Of a stretch of 64,000 nucleotides of DNA, positions 25,438 through 34,438 are shown piece by piece (the stretch's first letter is position 1; every line of letters begins with the position of its first letter). A program made the translations under genes and the position numbers. A model generated the notes under the pieces. That model did not search any database and was not told where the DNA came from. It saw only the letters and a list, made by a program, of their open reading frames with translations. The stretch lies in NCBI GenBank assembly GCA_963524205.1, contig CAURED010000016.1:1-64000 (forward strand), in the 5' to 3' direction. Origin of the DNA: Aminipila sp963524205 (GTDB taxonomy: Bacteria > Bacillota > Clostridia > Peptostreptococcales > Anaerovoracaceae).

Positions 25438-26277
25438 TTACCCTCTATATTTTGCAACAACACATATGGTATTGCTGTCACCTGAAAAAGTTTTTCCACA
25501 AACATCCTCAAAGAATTCCATCTTGTCAAAACCTGCTTGCTGTAACTCCTCCATTAAAGAATCCTTACTAAAAATTTGATTCCACATATTATAACAATTG
25601 CACTCTTCTTCTGTAATCACAAGATATTGTTCTAAAAAAACTTTAGGGTCATCGTAGTGAAAATTTTGCTGAATGCAAACATACGGCGTTGGATTCCAAA
25701 ATCCACTATCATAATACTCCATTAGTTCTTTTTCCATAGACACTGATAATTGTAACTTTGTAAACCCATCTAATATCAAAAATCCACTTGGCTTCAAGGC
25801 CCGTTTAATTTTGCCAAGCAGTTCATGTCTATCTTTTGGATTTAACACGCCAAAATCACAATAGATTAAAGTCACCACATCAAACTGGTTTTCATAGTCC
25901 ATAGCTAAATAATTTTGATAAAAATATTCTATATTTTTTTGCTTAGCTTTTGCATTTTCTTTTGCGTAACTAATTGACCTCTTTGAAAAGTCTATTCCAG
26001 TAACAGTAAATCCTTTTTCTTCAAACAACTCTGCATATATTCCAGGTCCACAACCTAAGTCTAAAAGTTTCTTTTCAGATTTGTTTTCACAAAGGCTTTC
26101 AATCCATTGTACAGATTGTTTAATGAAACTATGTTTCCTAGAAGCTCCATCAAAATCTGGATTCAAATGTGCCTCCAGCATTTGCTTTGAGATATGTTCA
26201 TCATCCCAAAACTTTTCAGAACTTGGAGTATAAACTGTTGGCTTTTCTTTTGCATATTCTAATATTTTTTTGTACAT
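25438..26277 (-). CDS. Class I SAM-dependent methyltransferase
   Basis: Motif I (LLDLGCGPGIYAELF), the acidic end of beta2 (TGIDFS) and motif II (VTLIYCDFGVL) define a Rossmann-type methyltransferase of the Methyltransf_11/25 group. The N-terminal 60 residues contain a conserved K-F-W-D-D-E-H-I stretch seen in relatives. Substrate not readable. It is first in an operon with the YgjP-like peptidase. Confidence 0.82.
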   Translation of the reverse strand: MYKKILEYAKEKPTVYTPSSEKFWDDEHISKQMLEAHLNPDFDGASRKHSFIKQSVQWIESLCENKSEKKLLDLGCGPGIYAELFEEKGFTVTGIDFSKRSISYAKENAKAKQKNIEYFYQNYLAMDYENQFDVVTLIYCDFGVLNPKDRHELLGKIKRALKPSGFLILDGFTKLQLSVSMEKELMEYYDSGFWNPTPYVCIQQNFHYDDPKVFLEQYLVITEEECNCYNMWNQIFSKDSLMEELQQAGFDKMEFFEDVCGKTFSGDSNTICVVAKYRG

Positions 26278-26387
26278 ACAAACTCACAAACTTCCTTTTC
26301 ATTTAGTCTTACATGACTTAGTCATTATACACCATTTTTAGGAGTGTATTAAGTGAATAGTCAATAATTTCTAATAAAAATGACATA

Positions 26388-26401
26388 CTAATTGATATTA
26401 G
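26388..26401 (+). promoter_or_regulatory. Inverted repeat upstream of the CooS-like gene
   Basis: CTAAT-TGAT-ATTAG has 5-base perfect arms, 32 bases before the start codon. It could be an operator. It is short and AT-rich, so chance is possible. Confidence 0.3.
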
Positions 26402-26432
26402 ATTTATGTAAATGTTAACTAGGAGGTTAATT

Positions 26433-28349
26433 ATGTCAGAAACGATTTCAAAAAAAATGGCGGAGCGTGTTAGTTTTCATGATTCAGTAGAAGAAATGCT
26501 GATTAGAATTAGAGAAGACGGACTTTCCAGTGTATTTTCAAGATGGGATCCCCAGGATAAAATCCGCTGTAACTTTTGTCTTCAGGGATTGAGCTGCCAA
26601 CTTTGTACACAGGGTCCTTGCAGAATCAGCGAAAAAGCAGGTGCTGATAAAGGGGTTTGCGGTATTGGCCCAGATGCCATGGCCATGAGGAATCTCCTCA
26701 TGAGAAATATCATGGGAGCAGCAACCTATGCTCATCACGCATATGAAGCTTTTAGAACACTAAAAGCTACTGGAGAAGGAAAAACTCCGTTTAAAATTAC
26801 AGATGAAAACAAACTGAAGATGATGTGTGAAAAAGTTGGAATAAATACAAATCAGGAAATCAATGTGCTTGCGGTTCAATTAGCTGAATTTCTTGACAAA
26901 GAAATGAAAGTCACCCCTGACCAGGAAAATAAAATGGTTGAAGTTTTTGCACCTCAAAAAAGAAAGCCTCTATGGAAAGAATTACACATTTATCCTTGTG
27001 GGGTTCAACACGAAGTAGAGAACTCCATTGCAAGCTGTCTCACAAATGTAGATGGGGATTATGTTTCTCTAGCTAAAAAGGCTCTACGCTTAGGACTTTC
27101 TACAATATATACTGCTCAGATCGGTCTTGAAATGGCCCAGGATATTTTATTTGGTACCCCAATGCCTCATGAAGTGGATGTGGATTTGGGAATCATGGAC
27201 CCACATTATGTAAACATTGCATTTAATGGTCACCAGCCATGGGTAGGTGTTGCAACATTACAAAAAGCTAAAATGCAGGAATATCAGGAATTAGCAAGAA
27301 AAGCAGGCGCAAAAGGTATTCATATTGTAGGTTCTATCGAAACCGGTCAGGAATTACTGCAAAGATTTGAAGTTGATGATGTGTTCGTAGGATTGATGGG
27401 TGACTGGCTATCAATTGAACCATTCCTTGCAACAGGAACAGTAGATGCACTTGTTATGGAAGAAAACTGTTCACCTCCTGCCATTGATCAGTATGCAGAA
27501 AAATATCAGGTAGCATTGATTAGTGCCAGCACAATTATAGGAGTACCTGGAACACAACATGAAATGCCGTATTATCCAGCAAAAGTTGATGAAATGGCTG
27601 AAAACTGTATTCAGATTGCTATTGAGAATTTTAAAAGAAGACATGATAAAATTAAGCCTTTGGTACCTCAGCATAAAACAAAAGCTATTGCAGGTTTCTC
27701 CACTGAAGCGGTACTTGGTGCAATTGGCAATGATTTAGATAATTTGGTTGATGTAATTGCAAAAGGCCAAATCAAGGGTATTGTAGCGTTAGCAAGCTGC
27801 TCTACTTTACGAAACGGTCCTCAGGATTGGAATACCGTAAATATTACTAAAGAACTAATTAAGGGTGATATTTTAGTTGTTGCCGGAGGTTGTGGAAACC
27901 ATGCCTTAGAAGTTGCAGGTATGTGTAATCTTGAAGCTATTGAATTAGCTGGTGAAGGATTACAAGGCGTATGCAGGGCATTAAATATTCCACCAGTACT
28001 GAGCTTTGGTACTTGTACTGATACAGGGCGAATTTCTATGTTGGTTACCGCATTGGCTGATCACTTAAAGGTTGATATTCCAGATCTTCCAATAGCCGTT
28101 ACCGCTCCTGAATGGATGGAACAAAAAGCTACTATAGATGGCTTATTTGCCGTGGCTTATGGCGCATATACTCATCTTTCTCCAACTCCGTTTGTAACTG
28201 GTGCCCCAGATTTAGTTAAACTACTAACACAGGATGTAGAAGGATTAACTGGCGGAAAAGTAGCCATAGGAGATGATCCCGTTCAAGCTGCTAAGGACAT
28301 TAAAGCTCATATCTTAAAGAAAAGACTGGCAATGGGCTTAAAAGAATAA
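26433..28349 (+). CDS. CooS-family protein, CooS-V-like hybrid-cluster type
   Basis: The fold is that of anaerobic CO dehydrogenase over its full 638 residues. C-cluster ligands H267, C346, C456, C487 and C528 are kept, but the family's CC-T-G motif reads S-I-E-T-G, so the remaining ligand cysteine is E303. The same Cys-to-Glu change marks CooS-V of Carboxydothermus, reported to hold an Fe/S/O hybrid cluster and to act on hydroxylamine rather than CO. Cys C55, C58, C63 and C76 form the B-cluster; C46-x2-C49 replaces the usual C-x7-C D-cluster pair. No cooF, cooC or acs genes are near. AGGAGG fixes the start. Confidence 0.85.
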   Translation: MSETISKKMAERVSFHDSVEEMLIRIREDGLSSVFSRWDPQDKIRCNFCLQGLSCQLCTQGPCRISEKAGADKGVCGIGPDAMAMRNLLMRNIMGAATYAHHAYEAFRTLKATGEGKTPFKITDENKLKMMCEKVGINTNQEINVLAVQLAEFLDKEMKVTPDQENKMVEVFAPQKRKPLWKELHIYPCGVQHEVENSIASCLTNVDGDYVSLAKKALRLGLSTIYTAQIGLEMAQDILFGTPMPHEVDVDLGIMDPHYVNIAFNGHQPWVGVATLQKAKMQEYQELARKAGAKGIHIVGSIETGQELLQRFEVDDVFVGLMGDWLSIEPFLATGTVDALVMEENCSPPAIDQYAEKYQVALISASTIIGVPGTQHEMPYYPAKVDEMAENCIQIAIENFKRRHDKIKPLVPQHKTKAIAGFSTEAVLGAIGNDLDNLVDVIAKGQIKGIVALASCSTLRNGPQDWNTVNITKELIKGDILVVAGGCGNHALEVAGMCNLEAIELAGEGLQGVCRALNIPPVLSFGTCTDTGRISMLVTALADHLKVDIPDLPIAVTAPEWMEQKATIDGLFAVAYGAYTHLSPTPFVTGAPDLVKLLTQDVEGLTGGKVAIGDDPVQAAKDIKAHILKKRLAMGLKE

Positions 28350-28392
28350 AAATAAGTTGATTTTCCCAAGTAAATAAATATTTAATTAACTT

Positions 28393-28428
28393 AAAAGTCA
28401 CCCAACATTGATATGTAAGGTGACTTTT
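28393..28428 (+). terminator. Terminator of the CooS-like gene
   Basis: AAAAGTCACC pairs with GGTGACTTTT, followed by more T, 44 bases past the stop codon. Confidence 0.85.
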
Positions 28429-28465
28429 TGTTAATTGTAAATAAATAGTAACAGACTAAAGTATA

Positions 28466-28852
28466 TTAATCCTCTAATATTTCTTTCCATCTGGCTAAAG
28501 CCTCTTTATCTTTAGTTACATTAATAAAAGACAGCTTGTCGAATTTGGCTTGTTGCCTCTTTGCTTTATTGGCCATTTTAATGACATCACCATTCTTAGT
28601 GGTACTGGATCCCTTTATTACCTCATATAAGGATGCGTCATTTAAAACAACTGTGATTTCTTTTTCCTTATATTGTTCCAGCTTCTGTAATAAAGTAAGT
28701 ACTGAATTCAGCCCAACAATAGCCGGTTTCATATACGCTAAATAAATGGTCTCCTTTTTTATTTGTACATCATCCTCAAAAATGCTGTATCGTACTTCAA
28801 TGTCTTCTCCCTCATATAGCATGGGGTATGCAGTTAAATATGCTTTAATCAT
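28466..28852 (-). CDS. Conserved hypothetical protein, 128 residues
   Basis: A soluble alpha/beta protein. The pattern of beta strands (IKAYLTAYPMLY, IEVRYSIFED), a helix, and a strand ITVVLNDASLYEVI might suit an RNase H-like fold, but the catalytic acidic set is not evident, so no function is given. AGGAGAT selects the ATG at 28852, 12 codons into the open frame. Monocistronic. Confidence 0.6.
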   Translation of the reverse strand: MIKAYLTAYPMLYEGEDIEVRYSIFEDDVQIKKETIYLAYMKPAIVGLNSVLTLLQKLEQYKEKEITVVLNDASLYEVIKGSSTTKNGDVIKMANKAKRQQAKFDKLSFINVTKDKEALARWKEILED

Positions 28853-29087
28853 TTTAATATCTCCTATATTCTTAATAATGCGCATCAATTCGCTGGAATT
28901 CTGTTAACCAAAATCTTCATTATTCTTATAGCACCTATTATATCATAATATGATTGCCAAGAAAACATATTGAAAATGGCTGTATTAGCATTTTTGATAG
29001 GTTGTATAGCAAGCTTGTCTGCCATGGAAGAATTGATAATAATCATAACATCGAAAGAATTAGATGGAAATATAAAAGCTATTTCTA

Positions 29088-30449
29088 TTAGTCCTTGGTA
29101 GTAATGATTAATCTTCTCTTTGGTCTGTTCATAATAAATTTTGCTGCTAAATACACTACCGAATATAAAATAATCATAGTAATACCTGCAATTAATCCGG
29201 AAATCTGATCAGGAATAAATGGCATACTGAATATAATAATAATCATACTGATTAGAGTAATCCAAGAGGTATAAGGGAAACCATGCATCTGGCACTTTCC
29301 CTCGGGTGGACATCCATTTTTTTTACGTAATCGTAAATGACTAGCAATAATTACCGCATAGGTAAATAGTAATGCAAAACCGCCAGAACTTATTAAAAAG
29401 ATATATACTTTAGGGAAGATAAAACCAATTGCCAGACCGATTAACATAGCAACGCCTGAAAAAAAGATTCCCCGATAAGGAACATTTTTTGTGTCTTTCA
29501 AAATTCTAGGAGCATGTCCCTCATCTACAAGGGACCGCATCATTCTTCCAATTCCAAACATAGCAGCAAGCATAGTAGATATGATGGCTGTTATCATGAC
29601 TAGATTTAATGCAGTACTTCCCCATCCAAGTCCTTGATTATTCAAGGCCGCAACCATTGGACTTACGTCTTCATTTATACTGTTTGTAGGAATAAGCGGT
29701 AAAATCAAAGAAACTGTAAGAATATAAAAACCCACTAAGCAGAGTACGGTATAGTTAATTGCTTTTGGTACAGTCTTTCTCGGGTCATCCGTTTCTGAAG
29801 CCGCTAACCCAATGATTTCAAAGCCTGCATAAGCAAACATTACAATAAGCATACTCCCAGCAATTCCCCTTATTCCTCCTGGCATGAAAGGTTCCCTTGC
29901 CAGATTTCCAATTCCAATTGGAGAATTTCGTATAGCCATACCTGCGATAAGCAGGAATGCAATTACAATAAATGAAGCAATTGCTAATAGCTTTACAGTT
30001 GCAAGACCACTCTCCAGTTTGCTTAACTTGTCTGCTCCAAGTAAATTCAGCAATGTAACACCTATAATGATACCGCTTCCCAATACTTGTATGGATACAT
30101 TGGGAAGCCATTTGCTCACTAAAATAGATACAGCTGTTGACTCACTTGACATTGCCAAAACCATTCCTGTCCAATACACCCAGCCAACAACAAAGCCCGT
30201 TCCCTGTCCAAAAGCTTGTGTCGCAAAGGTTCGAAATGATCCAGAATCAGGGTTTGCTACCGTCAGTTCAGACAAAGCTATAAGTATAAAATAGACCAGT
30301 ACACCTCCCAAAATATATGCAATGATAACGGAAGGGCCCGCTGCGTGAATAGCAACAGAGGAACCAACAAAGAATGATCCTCCCACTACCGTTCCTAATG
30401 CCAACATAGTAAGCTGCCATGCAGACATTCCTTTAAAACCTTTTTCCAT
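29088..30449 (-). CDS. APC superfamily amino acid permease
   Basis: The 453-residue protein has about 12 membrane segments. The first carries the amino-acid-permease signature (ALGTVVGGSFFVGSS), and FAYAGFEIIGLAASETDDPRK is the conserved region around segment 6. It imports or exchanges an amino acid in the cytoplasmic membrane; the residues do not define which. The gene stands alone. Confidence 0.88.
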   Translation of the reverse strand: MEKGFKGMSAWQLTMLALGTVVGGSFFVGSSVAIHAAGPSVIIAYILGGVLVYFILIALSELTVANPDSGSFRTFATQAFGQGTGFVVGWVYWTGMVLAMSSESTAVSILVSKWLPNVSIQVLGSGIIIGVTLLNLLGADKLSKLESGLATVKLLAIASFIVIAFLLIAGMAIRNSPIGIGNLAREPFMPGGIRGIAGSMLIVMFAYAGFEIIGLAASETDDPRKTVPKAINYTVLCLVGFYILTVSLILPLIPTNSINEDVSPMVAALNNQGLGWGSTALNLVMITAIISTMLAAMFGIGRMMRSLVDEGHAPRILKDTKNVPYRGIFFSGVAMLIGLAIGFIFPKVYIFLISSGGFALLFTYAVIIASHLRLRKKNGCPPEGKCQMHGFPYTSWITLISMIIIIFSMPFIPDQISGLIAGITMIILYSVVYLAAKFIMNRPKRRLIITTKD

Positions 30450-30629
30450 AATATTTTAACCCTTTCAATACTTTAATCCTTTTTATACTATTATTCCTCA
30501 ATTTAGAAATATTATGGTTTGTTTTTTGTGTAGAACTTTATACCTTCAAGTTTTATTAATTTTTTCACTATTATTTTAAAAAAATTAATATATAATAAAT
30601 ATATTAGTTAATTAAGGAGGTTTTGTTTT

Positions 30630-31592
30630 ATGCAAGCGACACTTATACTATATGAAAGCAACTATGGCTTTACTGAAATGGTAGCAAAAAATCTGTCACT
30701 TATTTTAGGACCTGCAAAATATTGCAGAGCTTCTGAGTTTAGGGGAAACGGTAATGGTTATGATAACGTTGTTATTTGCACACCTGTTTATTCTCAAGGT
30801 GCAGACTGCAATATTATTGAATATGTATCGAAAAACTCTGATTGGATTAAACAAAAAAATGTCATCCTGATATGTACTTGCCTTGCAGTAAATATGGCGC
30901 ATCAATACTTAAAGCCTTTAAATGCTATTCTAGGTGAAAGCATCGTACTACAGGCTGCAATCGGAGGCAAGCTTATTCTTAATAAACTTAGCAGTAAGGA
31001 CTATGCTATAATCAAGCGGTTCTGCAGCAAAACGGGATTTTCTTTAAAAGATTATGATTTATTTGATATGCACAAGTTAATTGAATTAGCCCTTAACATA
31101 AAAAAAATTAAGGACCACAGCAAGAATCCTGTTGAACCTCAATTACTTAGGGAATACATTGACGATTTTATCACTACTCATAATACTTGTACTTTAGCCA
31201 CAGGTCATGGAGATCATATAAGAGCAACACCTATTGAATATCTTTACAAAAACAATTGTATCTATATTTTCAGCGAAGGGGGAGAAAAATTTGCAAATAT
31301 CCTATTAAACCCCAATATTTCTGTCTGTATCTATGATGCATATAAAGGCATGAGCGAACTGGGTGGGATGCAAATAACTGGTACTGCAGAAATCATTGAT
31401 ACAAAGACTGATGAATATCTCTCGGTGTTATCATACAAAGGCTTAGATCCAGATAAGATTTATTCCCTGCCAGTTGCCTTAAACCTGATAAAAATCCATA
31501 TTAAAAAAGTGGAGTTTCTGTGGTCTGAATTTTCTAGACTGGGCTATAGTACAAAACAAATGTATATTTTTACTTCCTCCTGTTTATATTGA
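30630..31592 (+). CDS. Flavodoxin-like / pyridoxamine-oxidase-like fusion protein
   Basis: Residues 1-155 look like a flavodoxin (ILYESNYGFTEMVAKNL phosphate loop, VVICTPVYSQG). Residues 175-300 look like the split-barrel FMN-binding PNPOx fold (CTLATGHGDHIRATPIEYLY, IYIFSEGGEKFANILLNPNISVCIYD, MQITGTAEIID). Two flavin domains in one soluble chain suggest an electron-transfer or reductase role. AAGGAGG lies at the right distance from the ATG. The 3' end overlaps the convergent carboxypeptidase gene by 23 bases. Confidence 0.78.
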   Translation: MQATLILYESNYGFTEMVAKNLSLILGPAKYCRASEFRGNGNGYDNVVICTPVYSQGADCNIIEYVSKNSDWIKQKNVILICTCLAVNMAHQYLKPLNAILGESIVLQAAIGGKLILNKLSSKDYAIIKRFCSKTGFSLKDYDLFDMHKLIELALNIKKIKDHSKNPVEPQLLREYIDDFITTHNTCTLATGHGDHIRATPIEYLYKNNCIYIFSEGGEKFANILLNPNISVCIYDAYKGMSELGGMQITGTAEIIDTKTDEYLSVLSYKGLDPDKIYSLPVALNLIKIHIKKVEFLWSEFSRLGYSTKQMYIFTSSCLY

Positions 31593-32829
31593 CCATATGT
31601 CTAAAAATAAAGATTCCAAACAAAACGATTATAGCTAATAAAACAATTTCTAAAATATGAGAAATACTATCAGGAATTCCGATTACAGATAAAATTCCTC
31701 CTTTATCCACTTGTTTTACAGTTACAACATCCACTTCGTCAACAAGAATATTGCCTGTATAGATTTCAACCTTCCCAACCTTTTGTCCCTTTGACACAGG
31801 TGCCTCTATTTTATTATCAATTATTACTTTTGTATTCACCTTTAAATCAGCTTTATTTTGGGGTATCGTTAAATAGGATGATACTGCAGCAACAATTTCT
31901 ACGTTTCTTACCGCTCCTTTAATAACCTTTATTTTTCCAAGAGAATCTCCCTTTTTTATGGCTGATATACTTTTATAGTTTTCAAAACCATAATCAAGAA
32001 GTGCTATGGAATCTGCAAACTTTCCGGTGGCAGTTGTTTTTAAAACCACTGAAATAAGTTCCATATTTTCTCTCTTTGCGCCCGCTACAAGACATCTTCC
32101 CGCCTCGCTTGTATATCCATTTTTGATTCCCGTGGCATCCTCATATTTTAAAGGTTTAAGGGCTCCATTTACATAAATCTTTGCTTTGCTGTAAAGCAAT
32201 TTGTTTGGATTGTGAAGCACTCGTGCATCACTTTTGTTTGTCTCTGGGATTGTATATTTGAGAGTAGTAACAATCTTTCTAAACTTCTTGTTTTTCATAG
32301 CACCTTTGGTTATCATGGCTAAATCATAAGCTGTGGTGTAATGATTGTCGTCATGTAGTCCATTCGGTGTAACAAAATTTGTATCTCTTGCTCCTAAGTC
32401 TTTAGCTCTCGCATTCATCCTATCTGCGAACTCAGGAATACTTCCGGCAACTTCCTTTGCAAGAGCAACAGCTGCATCATTTGCTGATTTTAATAGCAAT
32501 GCATATAGCAGTTGTTCTACCGTAATATTTTCACCTTCTATAAGATTAATTTGGCTTCCTCCAGTTTGAGCCGTTTCCTTATCAATGGTTACTGTACTTG
32601 AAAGGTCAAGGTTTTCAAGCACCAATAAAGCGGTCATAATTTTAGTTGTACTGGCAGGAAACATTTTCTGATTCATATTTTTACTATATAAAACCTCACC
32701 CGTTGAGGCATTAATTAAGACTGCAGCTTTTGCATTAAGCATGGGCTCTTTATCTGTTTCAGCAAAAGAAACAATCATAGAATTTGATATAATTAATACT
32801 GATAGCAATACCATAAATACTTTTTTCAT
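31570..32829 (-). CDS. D-alanyl-D-alanine carboxypeptidase (PBP5/DacF type)
   Basis: A signal peptide is followed by the S11 peptidase domain. Catalytic S60-x-x-K63 (ASTTK), SAN (KSANDAAVALA) and KNG in place of KTG (GIKNGYTSEAGR) are present. A PBP5-type C-terminal beta domain and a membrane anchor near 395-412 follow. It trims the terminal D-Ala from peptidoglycan stem peptides. DacF and DacB relatives are used in sporulation, but nothing here separates those from the vegetative enzyme. Confidence 0.88.
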   Translation of the reverse strand: MKKVFMVLLSVLIISNSMIVSFAETDKEPMLNAKAAVLINASTGEVLYSKNMNQKMFPASTTKIMTALLVLENLDLSSTVTIDKETAQTGGSQINLIEGENITVEQLLYALLLKSANDAAVALAKEVAGSIPEFADRMNARAKDLGARDTNFVTPNGLHDDNHYTTAYDLAMITKGAMKNKKFRKIVTTLKYTIPETNKSDARVLHNPNKLLYSKAKIYVNGALKPLKYEDATGIKNGYTSEAGRCLVAGAKRENMELISVVLKTTATGKFADSIALLDYGFENYKSISAIKKGDSLGKIKVIKGAVRNVEIVAAVSSYLTIPQNKADLKVNTKVIIDNKIEAPVSKGQKVGKVEIYTGNILVDEVDVVTVKQVDKGGILSVIGIPDSISHILEIVLLAIIVLFGIFIFRHMVNINRRK

Positions 32830-32830
32830 A

Positions 32831-33111
32831 CTAAATAAGCTCCTTAGAATTGTTTATTCCACTACGTAAAATCATTTGCACTGGCTTATCTGTCCCTAAA
32901 TCCTTTTGGATACTTTGGTCAAAAGGCTCAGCCTCAAGCATTGCACTCCTGGGCTGTACGGAAATGTCCTGTTCTGCACATTTAACAGTGGGTCAAGTAA
33001 CTTCTTAAAACTATAATCAAGATAAGCTTCTTGTTGAAGATTAAGCTTTTCCTGTAAATATTCTTCTTTTTGGCTTGACATTAAAATAATACCATATAGG
33101 CTTGACCACAT
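32831..33111 (-). pseudogene. Frameshifted small gene remnant, unknown family
   Basis: One frame reads MSSQKEEYLQEKLNLQQEAY then LDYSFKKLLDP. After a CCC run (plus-strand GGG at 32990-32992) another frame continues TVKCAEQDISVQPRS..., then AEPFDQSIQKDLGTDKPVQM, and stops at 32831-32833. Both parts have normal coding composition; adding one C would join them. No ribosome site precedes the first ATG, so the 5' end may be lost too. The family is not recognised. Confidence 0.45.
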
Positions 33112-33134
33112 CTTGTATGATGTTGCTTTTTGTA

Positions 33135-33974
33135 TCAGTTCACTGATACAATGTCAACAATCACTAGTTCTGGTGGATTAAAAATCCTCGGGATTCGGGT
33201 GGATTCCCTTGCTAATCCACGGCTAACAATAAAAGTTTTATCATTAAAATCATATTTTCCACCAGCATACTTGGGGAAAAATCCCTGATTAGGTGCTAGT
33301 AAACCATTCATGATTCCAGGAATCCGCCATTGACCACCATGTGCATGCCCAGACAAGATTAAATCAAAATTATAACGCAAATAAGTATCAATATCTTCCG
33401 GACGATGTGCCATAAAAATGGTATACAGGGTAGGCTGTATTTGACTTTCAGCATTTTCAAGTTGCTTCATAATATTTCTCTCCCCAACTTCTGCATCATC
33501 AATTCCACATATATTAATTAATTGTCCATTTATAGCAACTTGTTTACTTTGCCCCTCAAGGACAATAATTCCATATCCTTCAATCATTTGTTTTATAGCA
33601 TCAATCTTGCCACTCCTATACTCATGATTCCCCGAAACATAATAGCAAGGATACTTTTCTGCTAGCGTTTTAAGAACAGTAACTGCATTTTTATTTGGTA
33701 ACTTATCATCTACAATATCACCACCAAACAATATAACATCTGGGTGTTGCTCATCAATGCAACTCAGCAGCTCAGTTTGACTTTTACCATAGTAACAGCT
33801 ATGTAAATCAGTAATAAAAGCTACTCGAATATTGTCTTGGATTTTCTTGCTTTCAATTTCATAATACCTGACTGTTAAGTCATCATTGCAGGCATAAATA
33901 ATTAGAGCTGCAAAAGCCATAATTAAGATAGAGCATGCAAAAATTTTAGAAACTCTTATACTATCTTTTTTCAA
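33135..33974 (-). CDS. Membrane-anchored metallophosphoesterase (YkuE type)
   Basis: An N-terminal membrane segment precedes a calcineurin-like phosphoesterase with all metal motifs: ITDLHSC (D-x-H), FGGDIVDD, GNHEYR, MAHRPED and SGHAHGGQ. The short 279-residue form with one anchor matches the YkuE-like group, reported or proposed to act on UDP- or lipid-linked substrates outside the membrane. The exact substrate is unknown. Confidence 0.85.
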   Translation of the reverse strand: MKKDSIRVSKIFACSILIMAFAALIIYACNDDLTVRYYEIESKKIQDNIRVAFITDLHSCYYGKSQTELLSCIDEQHPDVILFGGDIVDDKLPNKNAVTVLKTLAEKYPCYYVSGNHEYRSGKIDAIKQMIEGYGIIVLEGQSKQVAINGQLINICGIDDAEVGERNIMKQLENAESQIQPTLYTIFMAHRPEDIDTYLRYNFDLILSGHAHGGQWRIPGIMNGLLAPNQGFFPKYAGGKYDFNDKTFIVSRGLARESTRIPRIFNPPELVIVDIVSVN

Positions 33975-33989
33975 TCTATTTCTCCTCGT

Positions 33990-34027
33990 AAAGAATAAGG
34001 AAGTCTGAATAGACTTCCTTATTCTTT
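33990..34027. terminator. Perfect hairpin upstream of the phosphoesterase
   Basis: AAAGAATAAGGAAGTCT pairs perfectly with AGACTTCCTTATTCTTT around a 4-base loop. It terminates the TfoX-domain gene at 34041 (minus strand). Confidence 0.93.
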
Positions 34028-34040
34028 ATTATTATAAATC

Positions 34041-34361
34041 TTAAGCCTTTTTCTTCTTTGGTTTTGGAATGGAAATATACGGCTCCAGCAGCGTTATAAT
34101 TTCTTTGCTAAATTCAGCATTATCTATATCCAATACATAATGTTCCTTTGCCCCATCATAAGGAAACCCCTTTTCTGCTTCTTTCATCTGATCACTTATA
34201 CAATCAAGAATTTTCACAAAGACCGTATTATCACAAATAAGAAGTATTGGTTTATCATTCACATATACCATATATTCACCAAACATTTTTCTATATCGAA
34301 CTGCTCCCACACCAGAAATCTGCTCACATACATATTCAATGAAGTCCAAACTTGTAGCCAT
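34041..34361 (-). CDS. TfoX N-terminal domain protein
   Basis: The 106 residues match the stand-alone TfoX N-terminal domain (ISGVGAVRYRKMFGEYMVY, PYDGAKEHYVLD) with a Lys-rich tail (PKPKKKKA). In gammaproteobacteria TfoX promotes competence. In Firmicutes the single domain has no established role. Confidence 0.82.
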   Translation of the reverse strand: MATSLDFIEYVCEQISGVGAVRYRKMFGEYMVYVNDKPILLICDNTVFVKILDCISDQMKEAEKGFPYDGAKEHYVLDIDNAEFSKEIITLLEPYISIPKPKKKKA

Positions 34362-34438
34362 ATTGCACCACCATTCTTACAAATTATTATTTAAATTAAT
34401 TATTATAAAGCTAATTGTAGCTTAGCTTTAAGCCATAC

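Noticed and set aside
26433..28349. Carboxydotrophic or Wood-Ljungdahl metabolism inferred from a cooS gene
   Set aside because: The C-cluster cysteine set is incomplete and no acs, cooF, cooC or hydrogenase genes are nearby.
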